Shown: positions 45,329 to 56,828, counted from the first letter of the stretch. The stretch is 64,000 nt of DNA from Taudactylus pleione (GCA_031769625.1 JAUIMM010000885.1:2995001-3059000); one strand, 5' to 3'. A program made the numbers and translations. Notes: generated by a model from the sequence alone, not told the origin.

Positions 45329-45751
45329 TTACAAGTTAACAAAAAAGTTTAAAAATAGTTGTTTTTTTTGTACTGTATTCCAGTGTATCCATATAAGTAC
45401 TGTGGCACTGCTTGGTGTACCCCACTGCATTCATATAAGTGGTGTAACTCTGCAGTGTCATTTGCAAACAAAGTTTTTAAAAAAGTTAATAAAATGTAAA
45501 AAAAATATATATTTGTTGTTGCACAGTTACATCCAGTGGCTGTGCTGTGTTGCCCACTGCATTTACTATCTTTGTATAAGCACTGTGACTCCGAGCAGTG
45601 TCAGTTGGAAAAAAATATAGAAAAAAAGTTTTTAAAAATATATTTGGTTCTATTGTTACTTGTACTGTTCTGTGTACTGTACCATAGTAAGTATGTTCAC
45701 ATACAAAGCCCTTTGAATCCCCGCAGTTTGAGTTGAGCTGTGATTTGAAAA

Positions 45752-47390
45752 ATGGATAATGACCAGTTTAGAAGAGAAGAGCAGGAGCAACAACCAAATA
45801 CTATTGCTGCAGCTGCTGCCATCAATCATGATGATACTAGTCCTTCAACATAATCTACTAAAGCCGATGCCCAAGGGTATAGAGGGTTTAAGTCAGGGCA
45901 CCTAACATCAAAGAACCAATATTTAACAGTGGTAAAGAAAAAACACCTCTAATAAAGAGAAAGTATAGTGCAGAAAAACATAAAATTGACAATATGCTAT
46001 TCATCACATAAAGTGGCAAGGATAAGCTAAAACCTTGGCCTTTATTTATGAGAGGTGGTTCTGCAACTGTCAGTGAGGCATCTTCTTCTGCCTCTCATGA
46101 TGATGTAAACCCTTTCCACTTTAGAAGAGGTGTCAGAAAAATTAAAACCACTAAGGCACATGAATCAACTGTGTTTTCAGAAATGTCACAAATCCCTGAG
46201 GAGCGTGTGAGTGTGTCCTCTGATGCAATGTGTGAGCCTGACTTTTCCAATACTGTACTAGAAGAGGAGCATCCTTTCACCATTTGTGCACCCTCTGCAA
46301 ATGTGGGGATGAGCAGCACAAGTAAACATGCTGACATAGAAATTGAGGATGTTGCTGTGGACGTGCAACAGGATGAGAGGGATATTTATGTAGCTGACAT
46401 TGGTGCTAATAAGGATGTTGATGATGATGTTGATGAGGATGTTGTTGATGAAGTTGTTTGTGTAAATCAGGCACCAGTGGAAAATGTTGTTGCCCATTAT
46501 AAAAAAAGCCCATTGTCATGTCTGTGCATAAGGTGAAAAAATCCACCTCATATGTGTGGAATTATTTCTACCCAAAATCCGGACAATTGTCAAGCCATCT
46601 GTAGTGTTTACAAAGCCACAGTAAGTAGAGGGAGGGACCTTAACCATCTAGGAACCAGTTCCCTGTTACATCATTTGCAGCAAGTTCATGGAACGCTTTT
46701 GGGAAAATCACAAACTGGTGCTAAAAAAATAACAACAGATAGTCCAGCATCAGTTATCTCCCTTCACCCAGCTAGATCCCAACACATGCAATCTCTACTG
46801 CCAACACCTTCGTCCTCAATATTGATCGGAGGTAGTTCTGCATCCCGGATAAGACTAGGTGACTCCTCCCTTATCCAGGATTCCTCAGATTAATCCTTGA
46901 ACATTAGGACTGCTGCTGCATCTGGGGGTGGATCTTTATCCCAGAAAGGGATCAAGAAGACTAATACTAGTAATAGTTTACAAAAACAATTGACTGTTAA
47001 ACAATACTTTGATAGAGGAAGCAAGTATGACAGCTGTCACCTAGTTGCACAGCGGATCACTGACACCATGACACCATGCTAGCATTACGTGGTGAAATAA
47101 TAGAACACGAGGATGATAGTGTGGAGGAACTGCAAAAGAAGGATGAGGGGGATATTTGTGCCCTATCTGACGCTAATGAGGATGTTGATGATGAGTATGT
47201 TGTTTGTATAAATCAGCCACCAGTGGCAGCAGTTCTTGCTAATGATAAAAAGAAGATATTGTCATGCATGAGCATAAGACCAGAAAAGCCACGTCTTGGG
47301 TGTGGAATTATTTTAACCCAAATCCTGACAACAGTTGTGAAGGCATCTGTACAAGGACAATTCCATCTTGCACCACTTTTCTTTACATTT
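45752..47390 (+). pseudogene. hAT transposase N-terminal remnant with duplicated module
   Basis: Starts MDNDQFRREEQEQQ at 45752, parallel to MEDQTFSDKNKIEKDQEP in the large copies, and soon hits TAA inside PSTxSTKADA. Frame 46048-46536 carries ICAPSANVGMSS, ADIEIEDVAVDVQQDE and an acidic run matching the large copies. The BED finger follows at 46552-46700 (CQAICSVYKATVSRG, LLHHLQQVH), where the second cysteine is Y. Next is KQLTVKQYFDRGSKYDSCH, matching KQLTLQQSLARRMKYDSSH. At about 47076 the sequence jumps back to a second acidic module (DANEDVDDEYVVCINQPPVAAV) and then to downstream non-coding text (ACAAGGACAATTCCATCTTG), so the RNase-H core is deleted. Several stops and frame changes confirm it is dead. 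Confidence 0.88.
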
Positions 47391-47794
47391 TGAACAATTT
47401 TGGGCATTGCCAACTGAAATTTTTATAGTTTATTAAACTGCCATCCTGTCTGCCACTGCTGTGTGGCAATGTTTCATGGATGTCCATATATATTTTTAAA
47501 CTGCCATGCGTTTGTGCCGCTGCTCTGTCTCTTACTTTAGCCAGCCAGCTTGCTGCAGCCTTTTGCCTATATTAGTGAAAAATAGTGAAAGCAATACAAT
47601 TGACTAGAAATGCCTGAAAATTATTCTTATTAACTTTAATAATAGTGTAGGAACAAAAACAGGCCAAATTATGTGGTTTTAGCTGTTTTTATCATATTTT
47701 GAAAACATACAGATCCAGACCCAAAACACGAAGGAGATACAGATCCAAAACCAAAACCACCAAAAATGGCCCGGCACTCATCTCTAGTTTATAT

Positions 47795-47995
47795 ACAGCA
47801 GCACCAACCTACTCTGCAGCACTGTACAATCAGGGGGAACAATGCAATAATACAGTAACAACCAATAACAAAGGGAAAGGGGCTTTATGTTAGAGGCTGT
47901 TGCGTGGCAGTAAAGAAAATAGCGCAAAAGAAATTATTTACTGTAAATGTGATTGAAAGTAAATACGCGCATTTAACTGACATATAGTAAATAAT
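47795..47995. other. Short spacer, possible LINE tail fragment
   Basis: TATACAGCAGCACCAACCTA followed by CTGCAGCACTGTACAATCAG resembles an inverted LINE 3' tail; too short to be certain. Confidence 0.3.
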
Positions 47996-48275
47996 TAGAG
48001 AAGTGCGGTTCGACTTTTGCTGAAAAAGCATCACACCCGAACTTTGGCGTTCTGAGTAGAACCGAGTCCTGGCTGGGTCTGCTATAAGTTCGGAACTCAG
48101 GTTTAAAATACATATGTCGGGTTTTGCATCACATGTAAACAGGTCCAAATGACATGATTTTAGCTGTTTTTTTAATCAATTTTAATGAAATGCAAAACCA
48201 AATCTGAACCAAAACACTTGACGGTGATTTAGCCAAAATGAAAACCAAAACATGTGGTTCTGCGCGGATCTCTAA
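47996..48275. mobile_element. hAT MITE related to the large hAT elements
   Basis: Ends TAGAGAAGTGCGG and GCGCGGATCTCTA. The interior contains AACCAAATCTGAACCAAAAC and GAAAACCAAAACATG, the family's subterminal words. Flanks TAAATAAT and AAAATAAT agree at 7 of 8 if the right one is offset by a base. Confidence 0.7.
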
Positions 48276-48390
48276 AAAATAATAGTAATAAACCAAGACA
48301 TGAATAAGATGTTTTCTTTAGTTTGGTTATAAAATTAATGCTCTTCTGTAAGTAATGTTCAGGAATTATTTCACAAGTATCGATTAAATA

Positions 48391-48727
48391 CAGGGTCGGA
48401 CTGGCCCACAGGGGTACAGGGGAAATCCCCAGTGGACCCTACTGCCCAAGGGCCCCACCCCCATCCTCTAGGGGTGGAGCAGGATCATGAATGAACTTGG
48501 GTGCTTGATTTGTTGCTATGGAAACTACATCATGATTACCCCTCCTACCAATCAAAGTGGGTGGTCCTGACACAGCCCTGCCCCCTCTTTTGCATGTCCT
48601 CTCTAATGGTTAGCCAAGTCCATCAGTTGTGGCTGTCCGCACCCCCTCTGGTGGTTGGCCACACCTCTAACTTGGACCATTGCTACTGCATTCCCTGGTT
48701 TGCCCTTCATACCCCAGTCCGACACTG
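48391..48727. mobile_element. hAT MITE with CAGGGTCGGACTGG termini
   Basis: Ends CAGGGTCGGACTGGC and CCCAGTCCGACACTG. Flanking 8-mers ATTAAATA (48383-48390) and ATTATATA (48728-48735) agree at 7 of 8. 337 bp, non-coding. Confidence 0.85.
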
Positions 48728-48735
48728 ATTATATA

Positions 48736-49135
48736 CGTCAATTACTGAATCAGAATTATTGCTCAGAGCGGAGGTGATGCCACTTGAATGTACGCCCGTT
48801 TGCTATATCAATGCATGCCTATGCAGGCACATGTTTTTGATGCACACACAGCTCTACATACAGCCGAATATACAGTTATTTTCCCGTGCATTTATGATTC
48901 TGCAAACTAGCAGCTGCAATGCAACTGTGTCCTCTGTCAAATGCTAACGTAAGTCACCAAAATCTCATCAGTTTCATAATCCCGCACCCGATTACATTTG
49001 TCCCTGTACTAGATATGTCCTTACAAGTACCCAGAGTGATTTTTTAAAAGGAAAAACACAAGCCACCCCACCACCATTTTTAAAAAATGATTTACTTAAA
49101 GAGCTCAAGAGAGTAGATAGACTGAGCATATGAAC
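48736..49135. other. Unique DNA, no gene seen
   Basis: No gene or clear repeat. Confidence 0.4.
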
Positions 49136-49794
49136 ATACATATGAGTATATATATATATTAGGGGTGTGCACCGGCCACTTTTCGTGTTTTGTGTTTTGG
49201 TTTTGGATCTGGATCTTTCTTCGTGTTTTGGTTCTGGATTGGTTTTGCCAATACCACCCTTCCGTGTTTTGGGTTCTGGGTTTTGTGTTTTGGATCTGTA
49301 TTTTTTTGAAAAAAAGCATAAAAACAGCTAAAATCACAGAATTTGTGGGTTTTTCTGCTCCTATGCTATTATTAACCTCAATAACCTTAATTTCCACTCA
49401 TTTCCAGTCTATTCTGAACACCTCACACCTCACAATAGTGTTTTTATGTCCAAAAGGTTGCACGGAGGAAGCTGGATGACTATGCTAAGCGACACGAGTG
49501 GGCGGCACAAACACGTGACCCATCTAGGTGTGACACTGCAGTGGCAGACAGGATGGCAGTTTGAAAAACTAGGCCCCAAACTGTACATAATGCAAAGAAA
49601 AAAAAGAGGTGCAAGATGGAATTGTCCTTGGGCCCTCCCACCCACCTTTATGTTGTATAAACAGGACATGCACACTTTAACAAACCAATCATTTCAGCGC
49701 CAGGGTATGCCACATGACTGTGGCTGAAATGATTGGTTCGTTTGGGCCCCCACAAAACAAGCTGGCAATTAATCTGTCCCTGCACAAACTGGCT

Positions 49795-52700
49795 CTACGG
49801 AGGCAAGATGTCATCCTCATCCACCTCATCCACCGATTCCTCACCCTCTTCAGTGTGTACATCCTCATCCTCACAAAGTATTAACTCGTCCCCACTTGAA
49901 TCCACCACCACAGGTCCCTCTGTACGTTCTGGAGGCTGGTCTCCCTGGAAGAGCTGATAATTCATTTTGATGAACATCATCTTCTCCACATTCTGTGGAA
50001 GCAACCTCCTACGCCTTTCGCTGACAAGGTTCCCAGCTGCACTAAACACTCTTTAGGAGTACACACTGGAGGGGGGGAAACTCAGGTAAAATAGAGCCAA
50101 TTTGTACAGGGGCCTCCAAATTGCCTCATTTTCCTGCCAGTACAGGTATGGACTGTCTGACATGCCTACTTGGATGCTGTCACCGATGTAATCCTCCACC
50201 ATTCTGTCAATGGTGACAGTATCATATGCAGTGACAGTAGACATGTCAGAAATTGTTGCCAGGTCCTTCAGTCCGGACCAGATGTCCAAAATTGGTCCTG
50301 CCTGCCCTGCATCACCGCCAGCGGGTTGCTTAGGATACCTAAGTTTTTTCCTGGCAGCCCCAGTTGCGGGAGAAAATGAAGAAGGAGCTGTTGACGTGTC
50401 ACGTTCCGCTTCAGCTGACAGTGTGTTCACCAGCAGGTCTTTGCACCTCTGCAGGCTTGTGTCGGCCGGAAAGAGAGACACCACATAGGCTTTAAACCTA
50501 GGATCGAGCACGGTGGCCAAAATGAAGTGGTCTGATTGCAACAGATTAACCACCCTGGAATCCTGGCAAAGCGAATGAAGGGCTTCATCCACAAGTCCCA
50601 CATGCCGAGCGGAATCGCTCCGTCTTAGCTCCTCCTTCACTTTCTCCAGCTGCTTCTGCAAAAGCCTGATGAGGGGAATGACCTGACTCAAGCTGGCAGT
50701 GTCTGAACTGACTTCACGTGTGGCAAGTTCGAAGGGCTGGAGAACCTTGCACAACACGGAAATCATTCTCCACTGCGCTTGAGTCAGGTGCATACCCCCT
50801 CCTTTGCCTATGTCATAGGTGGATGTATAGGCTTGTATGGCCTTTTGCTGCTCCTCCATCCTCTGAAACATATAGAGGGTTGAGTTCCACCACGTCACAA
50901 CCTCTTGCTTCAGGTGATGGCGGGGCAGGTTCAAGAGTGTTTGCTGGCGCTCCAGTCTTCGGCATGCAGTCGCTGAATGGCGAAAGTGGCCAGAAATTTT
51001 TCCGGCCACCCAAAGCGTCTCCTGCACGCCCCTGTCGCTTTTCAGAAAATTCTGCACCACCAAGTTTATTGTGTGAGCAAAACTTGGGACATGCTGGAAT
51101 TTGCCCAAATGTAATGCCCGCACAATATTGGTGGCGTTGTCAGATATCACAAATCCCCAGGAGAGTCTAAGTGGGGTAAGCCACTTGGCGATGATTTCCC
51201 TCAGTTTCTCTAAGAGGTTGTCGGCGGTGTGCCTCTTACTGAAACCGGTGATACACAGCGTAGCCTGCCTTGGAATGAGCTGGCGTTTCTGAGATGCTGC
51301 TACTGGTGACGCTGCTGCTGTTGCTGCGTAAGGTGATACATCTACCCAGTGGGCTGTCACAGTCATATAGTCCTTAGTCTGCCCTGTTCCACTTGTCCAC
51401 ATGTCCGTGGTTAAGTGGTCATTGTGTACAACGGCATTTTTCAAGACACTGAGGACACTTTTTCTGACGTTTCTGTACAGTCTCGGTATCGCCTGCCTAG
51501 TGAAGTGGAATCTAGACGGGATTTGGAACCGGGGACACACTACCTCCATCAATTGTCTAAATCCCACTGCACTAATGGCGGATACCGGACGCACGTCTAA
51601 CACCAACATAGCAGTCAAGGCCTCAGTTATACGTTTTGATTCAGGATGACTGCTGTTGTACTTCATCCTCCTCGCTAAGGACTGTTGGAGGGTCAATTGT
51701 TTAGTAAAAGTAGTGGTGTTCCTACTTCCTCTCTGGGATGATGAACGACTCCCAGCAGCAGCAACAGCAGCAGCGGCAGCAGTAGGCATAGCAATGCAGG
51801 ATCCTCCGGAGGAATCCCGGATAGGAGAGTCAGTCATGCCAGTGACATGGCCTGCAGGACTACTTCCGATCCTGACTAAGGAGAAAATTGACGAGGAGGG
51901 AGTTGACGGTGTGGTTTGCAGGCGCTAGGATACAACAGGACAACGGGATTTAGGTGTCCCTGGACTGCTTACGGTCTTAGCCAAAGTTTCTGAACTTGAC
52001 AGTAACTTTTTATGAACGCGCTGCAGGTGCCGTATAAGGGAGGATGTTCCTAGGTGGTTGACGTCCCTACCCCTACTTATTTCACCTTTACATATGGTAC
52101 ATATGGCAAGACAGTTGTTGTCCGGATTTGGATAGAAATATTGCCAGACCAAAGAGGTGGAATGTTTGGTCTTCTGCCCAGGCATGACCGTGATGGGCTT
52201 TTTCATCCCACGGACAACAACTGTCTCCCCGGAGCCAGATTTAAACAAACCACATCACCATCAGAATCCTCCTCGCCAACTTCCTCCTCAGCGCCAGCTA
52301 CACCAGTATCCTCATCCTGTTGTACTTCAACAGTGACATCTTCAATTTGCATATCAGCAAGTGGACTGTGGGTGCTCCTTTCAGCACTTGCAGGGGGCGT
52401 GCAAATGGTGGAAAGAGCCACCTCTTCCCGTCCAGTGCTGGGAAGGTCAGGCATCGCAACCACCACCACATTTGGACTCTCCTTGGGGATTTGTGATATC
52501 TTCTTAGAAAGCACAGTTCTTCACTGTGCTTTTGCCAGCTTAACTCTTTTGATTTTTTTAGTGGGAGGAGGTCTTCCATCGTCATGTGAAGCTGAACCAC
52601 TAGTCATGAACATTCTAGGGATCGACCTTAGCCGTTCCTTGCCACTCCGTGTCGTAAATGGCATATTGGCAAGTTTACGTTTCTCTTCAGCTGATTTAAA

Positions 52701-52907
52701 TGTTTTTTTCAAGGTCATTTTCCTGAACTTTGTCATTTGGGATTGTATGTGCCCTCTATTATGACATTGGGCAACGGCCTTGGCAGACGACGTTGATGGC
52801 ATGTTATCGTCTATGTCATGATTAGTGGCAGCAGCTTCAGCACTAGGAGGAAGTGGTTCTTGATCTTTCTCTATTTTATTTTTATCGGAGAAAGTTTGGT
52901 CCTCCAT
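49795..52907 (-). pseudogene. hAT transposase, copy 2, four disabling lesions
   Basis: Homologous to the copy 1 frame throughout. Lesions in gene order: TGA at 52521-52523 (CGA in copy 1, a CpG transition); a 1-bp deletion in the C run near 52230, which shifts the frame; TAG at 51925-51927 (AAG in copy 1); and TAA at 50053-50055, which replaces the GAA of the catalytic glutamate in SVYSERVFSAAG. Missense changes also hit motifs: SFAHTINL in place of CFAHTINL, and VTWWNSTL in place of VTRWNSTL. The BED finger, however, keeps both cysteines (CTIC) and both histidines. The acidic tail after QLFQGD is intact (49795-49940). Copy 2 is therefore clearly inactive but records ancestral residues that copy 1 has lost. 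Confidence 0.93.
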
Positions 52908-52964
52908 TTATGTTATATCGATTTGATATATACGTGCGGCTAAACACAGAAAATATTTTTTTAT

Positions 52965-53755
52965 TTTTGCTGGAGAGTAGTGCACTTTGTGGGTTACACC
53001 AGCCTTTAAGAAATGAGCCAGCCGACTCTTTACTTATGGGACACAGGCGCACGCTTGGCGCTGCTCCTTTGTTGATGCACGTGCGGCTAATGCGCACACA
53101 ATTCACAAACACAGAAATAAATTTTTTTTTTGGTTTGGACTGGAGTGTACTTTGGGGGTTACAGCACCCTTTAACGGTCAAGCCAGCCGGCCCTTTACTT
53201 ATGACACAGGCGCACGCTTGGCACTACTTTGTTGATGCACGTGCGGCTACTGCGCACACAATTCACAAACACAGAAAATATTTTTTTTCTTGGTTTGGAC
53301 TGGAGTGTACTTTGGGGGTTACAGCACCCTTTAACGGTCAAGCCAGCCGGCCCTTTACTTATGACACAGGCGCACGCTTGGCACTACTTTGTTGATGCAC
53401 GTGCGGCTACTGCGCACACAATTCACAAACACAGAAAATATATATTTTTTTGGTTTGGACTGGAGTGTACTTTGGGGGTTACAGCACCCTTTAACGGTCA
53501 AGCCAGCCGGCCCTTTACTTATGACACAGGCGCACGCTTGGCACTACTTTGTTGATGCACGTGCGGCTACTGCGCACACAATTCACAAACACAGAAAATA
53601 ATTTTTTTTTTGGTTTGGACTGGAGTGTACTTTGGGGGTTACAGCACCCTTTAACGGTCAAGCCAGCCGCCCCTTTACTTATGACACAGGCGCACGCTTG
53701 GCACTACTTTGTTGATGCACGTGCGGCTACTGCGCACACAATGCACAAACACAGA
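52965..53755. repeat. ~159-bp minisatellite in the leader of hAT copy 2
   Basis: Five units: four close to those of copy 1 (from about 53132, 53292, 53452, 53611) and one divergent unit next to the gene (52965-53110: GCTGGAGAGTAGTGCACTTT, AAGAAATGAGCCAGCCGACT). The divergent unit is absent from copy 1. Confidence 0.92.
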
Positions 53756-54300
53756 AAATATATTATTTTTTTAGCACTTGGGGGGAGCACCCCTGATGGA
53801 CAGAGCACCCCCTGGACAACACTACAGCACCCCTTTAGGACTGGGACACTGCACAGGACTTTGGAGTGGACACAGCCCCTATGGAGAACTGACTGCACAA
53901 CACAGTCCAGCCAGCCCCTATGGACTTTGAAGTAGTGGACACAGCCCCTTTTAACAACAGCAGCACAACACAACACAGCCAGCCCCTATGGACTTTGAAG
54001 TAGTGGACAACAGCAGCACTACACTACACTACACTACACTACACAGCCCAGCAAGCCCTAACTCCCACCCTCCCTCTTCACTGTCCACAGCCGAGTGAGA
54101 AAATGGCGCCAACGCGGGTACCTTATATAGGATCCAAAACCCGCGAGACTCGGAAGGCGGGATGATGACGTTTTGCCTCGATTTCATATCCGAGTCAGGC
54201 GGGAAAAGTCGAGCCTGACTCGGATTGGACACGGATCGGGGGGGCTCGGGGGGGTTCGGATTTCAGAAATCCGAACCCGCTCACCCCTAATACATATGAG

Positions 54301-54301
<1 letters not shown>

Positions 54302-54328
<27 letters not shown>
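54302..54328. repeat. (TA)n microsatellite
   Basis: Immediately follows the right end of hAT copy 2. Confidence 0.9.
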
Positions 54329-54329
<1 letters not shown>

Positions 54330-54331
<2 letters not shown>

Positions 54332-55316
54332 AAAAATGCAATAGAAATCAGATCATCAGATCAGCAGGTGGGGGGAGTGTAAGGGAGGGGGAAAGGACTA
54401 CTTTAGAGAGCATCACCCTACCGCCATTTTTATTGCACCTTTAATGAGGGTGTGTTCCATACTGGTAGTAGCTTTGAAGTGAGTTTCTACTTTCACGCCA
54501 TGCGCAATGCTCACCCAGATTAATTCCTGTAAATGTTAGCGCACAGTATCCGCGGAATAGAGCGCACATTGCTTCGTGTTGGATAAATATGTGTCATGCT
54601 TATACACCCCAGTTTGTCACTTTTCCCCCCACTACTTTGCATACACTGCCAACAGTATAGCATTGGTTTGCTTGCACTGGATGTTTGCTGTTTGTACATT
54701 TGCAGTTGTGCAGAACTCAATAAAGTTGTTCTATGGATCAGGAAAGTAAAATAGAAGATGCAAAATGGAGCAAGAGGAGTACAGGAAGATGGAGTGAAGG
54801 CAAACTAATGTTATATATTGTGTTATACTGTATACACTCTAGAAGAGTCTGCTGGAGGTGCTAATTCCACACAGACTGGTCCCCGGGGGAGGTCTGCGTC
54901 TCCGTGACCCCCGGAGTGGCTAAAAGGGGGTTTGGGACCCTATCATTGCTGCAGCTAGAAGCTAATGGAGCTGATGCCTAGATATCAGCAATTTGCCACC
55001 AATCGCAGGAGTAAAATGTGATCACCAAACTAGCTAAAGCTGCCGGCATATACAAAGTTGCAACTGTAGCAAGATGCGAATAACATAGGCGTCCAGTTTA
55101 CACCATTTTTATGTGACATACACTTACACCGATAATTTTATTTTTATCATTTGTTTTGCTACTAAGCTTCAATAAAACATTAACATACACACAGTTCCTA
55201 TATTAAACAACCTAGGGGAAAATAATCAAAATGTGTATATACCCAACCCATTGGTATAGATATCAGAGATATCTGTTTAAATAAATGAATTATTATTGTA
55301 TAGAAAATGTTACTAT
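54330..55316. other. Unique DNA, no gene seen
   Basis: No supported gene; a C/G-rich patch at 54880-54925 is unremarkable. Confidence 0.45.
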
Positions 55317-55317
55317 A

Positions 55318-55358
<41 letters not shown>
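55317..55358. repeat. (TA)n microsatellite
   Basis: About 20 TA units. Confidence 0.92.
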
Positions 55359-55360
<2 letters not shown>

Positions 55361-55444
55361 TATTTATTTATAAAACAAAACATATATACATATGTATTTA
55401 CACATGTGACTATACATATCATATATACCTAACTTAGAGGGGTA

Positions 55445-55640
55445 ATGTACCATATTTGGGTTAGGCACTAGGGGGAGGATTAGGCTGCAGGGGGGTTAGT
55501 GTTAGGCTGCCGGAAAGGTGGGTTAGGGTTAGTGGGAGGGTTAGGGTTAGGCTACTAACATTCAGGCAACGGGATTCTGACAGTCAGGATGCCATTGTCG
55601 GTATTCTGACCACTGGCATCCCAACTGCCAGGATCCCATA
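55445..55640. repeat. TTAGGG-like tract in dispersed element
   Basis: GGGTTAGGGTTAGTGGGAGG and similar words at 55455-55555, followed by TTCTGACAGTCAGGATGCC and CTGACCACTGGCATCC. The same combination occurs at 25540-25985. Confidence 0.65.
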
Positions 55641-55961
55641 TCCAATCCCTTGGCACTTACCCCTGACCACCTTCAAATTATATGTCTTTCATTGGTGCAT
55701 CTCTGCATTGGCCTGGGTCTGTTTCTCATTGCGCAGACAAGCCCTTGCTGTACACGGCATTCATTAATCAAACCCCTTGCCTCTCCTGTCACTCCATTCC
55801 AAGCACAAGAGAGTGTACTGTAAGCGCCAGAACTCACCTGCACAGCTACATGCTGGCCCTCTGGGCTTGTACAGAGCAATTTTATGCTCTTCACGTTACA
55901 CAAACTGGAACAGGAAGAAAAGTTTGTCCATGTAGCATAACATGGATAGACAGAAGACTGA
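55641..55961. other. Unique DNA, no gene seen
   Basis: The 98-codon plus frame at 55682 has no recognisable domain. Confidence 0.4.
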
Positions 55962-56828
55962 GGGTCGGATTCAATTAGAGGCGAAAAGTGTCCCTTGGAG
56001 ATAAGTTTCCGCGGATTCGGATTTTCCGCCTGTTTTCAAAGTATCTCCCTATTCAATTCCAGGATGATTTCGCCTAAGCGGAAACTCAATGCACTGTAAT
56101 AGGCGGAAAAGTATCTCCTATGAATAGCAGGTGAAAAAAAATGCAAAATCGTTATTTTGGAGTGCAAACGTGGGGAAACGACTCAGAACCCTCGGGACAA
56201 ATAAACCAAAAAAATAAAAGAGAATCACCTCAGAATACCCCAAAAAAGTACTTTTTGTTTTGGGGATGAAATAGTAAAAAGTGTGGGGGGGCAAGCAAAA
56301 AAACTATTGAAATAGACTTCTTGGGGGTCTGCAAGGATGGGGCAGGTGTTTTTAGGGTTGCAGGTGCATGCCACAGGTGCATTTTTTAAGTTTTTTAAAA
56401 GTTCACTTTAGAGACATAAAAATATGCTAGCACCCATTTGCAAGTACCCCAAATTTGACTGTACTATTTATTTTCACCCAAAAATACTGCGTTATGCCAT
56501 TCTTCACCACTTTTACAAAGACACTAATAAGAAGCTATTTAAACTACTTAAGTACCCCACTTTTATTAGGGCTATTAGCACACATCTACATTCATTCCCT
56601 ATGTTAGTGCATCTTTTTTTGGGGGTACAGACTGATTTCCCCAATTCTGACAGTACTTTCCGCCTGTTCCTCATTCGCCGCTTTCCATTTTCGCCTGTTT
56701 AGGAATTGAATAGGGCGAAAAAAGCGGGGACGCGCACGGAAAGTTTTCGCCTCTGAAAAAGGCGAAGGAGGCGGAAAGTCGGACAGGTGAAACTTTTCCG
56801 ACTTTTCGCCTCTAACTGAATACGGGCC
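55962..56828. mobile_element. MITE with TTCAATTAGAGGCGAAAAG termini
   Basis: Left GATTCAATTAGAGGCGAAAAG-like end and right CTTTTCGCCTCTAACTGAA end are inverted over about 25 bp. The interior repeats CGCCTGTTT, GGCGAAAA and TTTCCGC words in both orientations. About 867 bp, non-coding; target duplication unresolved. Confidence 0.8.

Larger units (their letters stand above)
44380..47786 (+). mobile_element. Internally deleted hAT relative, TSD GTTTATAT
   Basis: 3,407 bp. Termini TAGAGATGAGTGGG and GGCACTCATCTCTA; exact 8-bp duplication GTTTATAT at 44372-44379 and 47787-47794. Gene orientation is plus, opposite to the two large copies that flank it. The order parallels theirs: upstream terminus, tandem arrays (44600-45328), a broken transposase N-terminal region (45752-47390), then a downstream end with CAGATCCAAAACCAAAACC. 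The catalytic core is missing, so it cannot be autonomous. Its termini differ enough from TAGGGGTG to make it a sister family, not a copy. Confidence 0.92.
49160..54289 (-). mobile_element. hAT transposon copy 2, 5.13 kb
   Basis: Same architecture and orientation as 34823-41301. Left terminus TAGGGGTGTGCACCGG; right terminus ending GCTCACCCCTA. The right end is one base closer to a perfect inverted terminus than in copy 1. The subterminal palindrome is at 54253-54277. The leader minisatellite has about 5 units instead of about 14, which with a ~70-bp extra segment near 53935-54000 explains the 1.35-kb length difference. The flanks share a 24-bp direct repeat (49136-49159 and 54290-54313) rather than a clear 8-bp duplication. 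Confidence 0.95.

Noticed and set aside
44578..45339. Overlapping frames rich in CCLSRGCAV, QPLDDSTAPGQT and SAANAPIRYPS repeats
   Set aside because: They are translations of the 20-bp and 38-bp minisatellites in the hAT leader, open in several phases and on both strands.
52054..52764. 236-codon plus-strand frame (and 202 codons at 37820-38428)
   Set aside because: Exact antisense of the BED-finger region of the transposase; its length follows from the constrained opposite strand.
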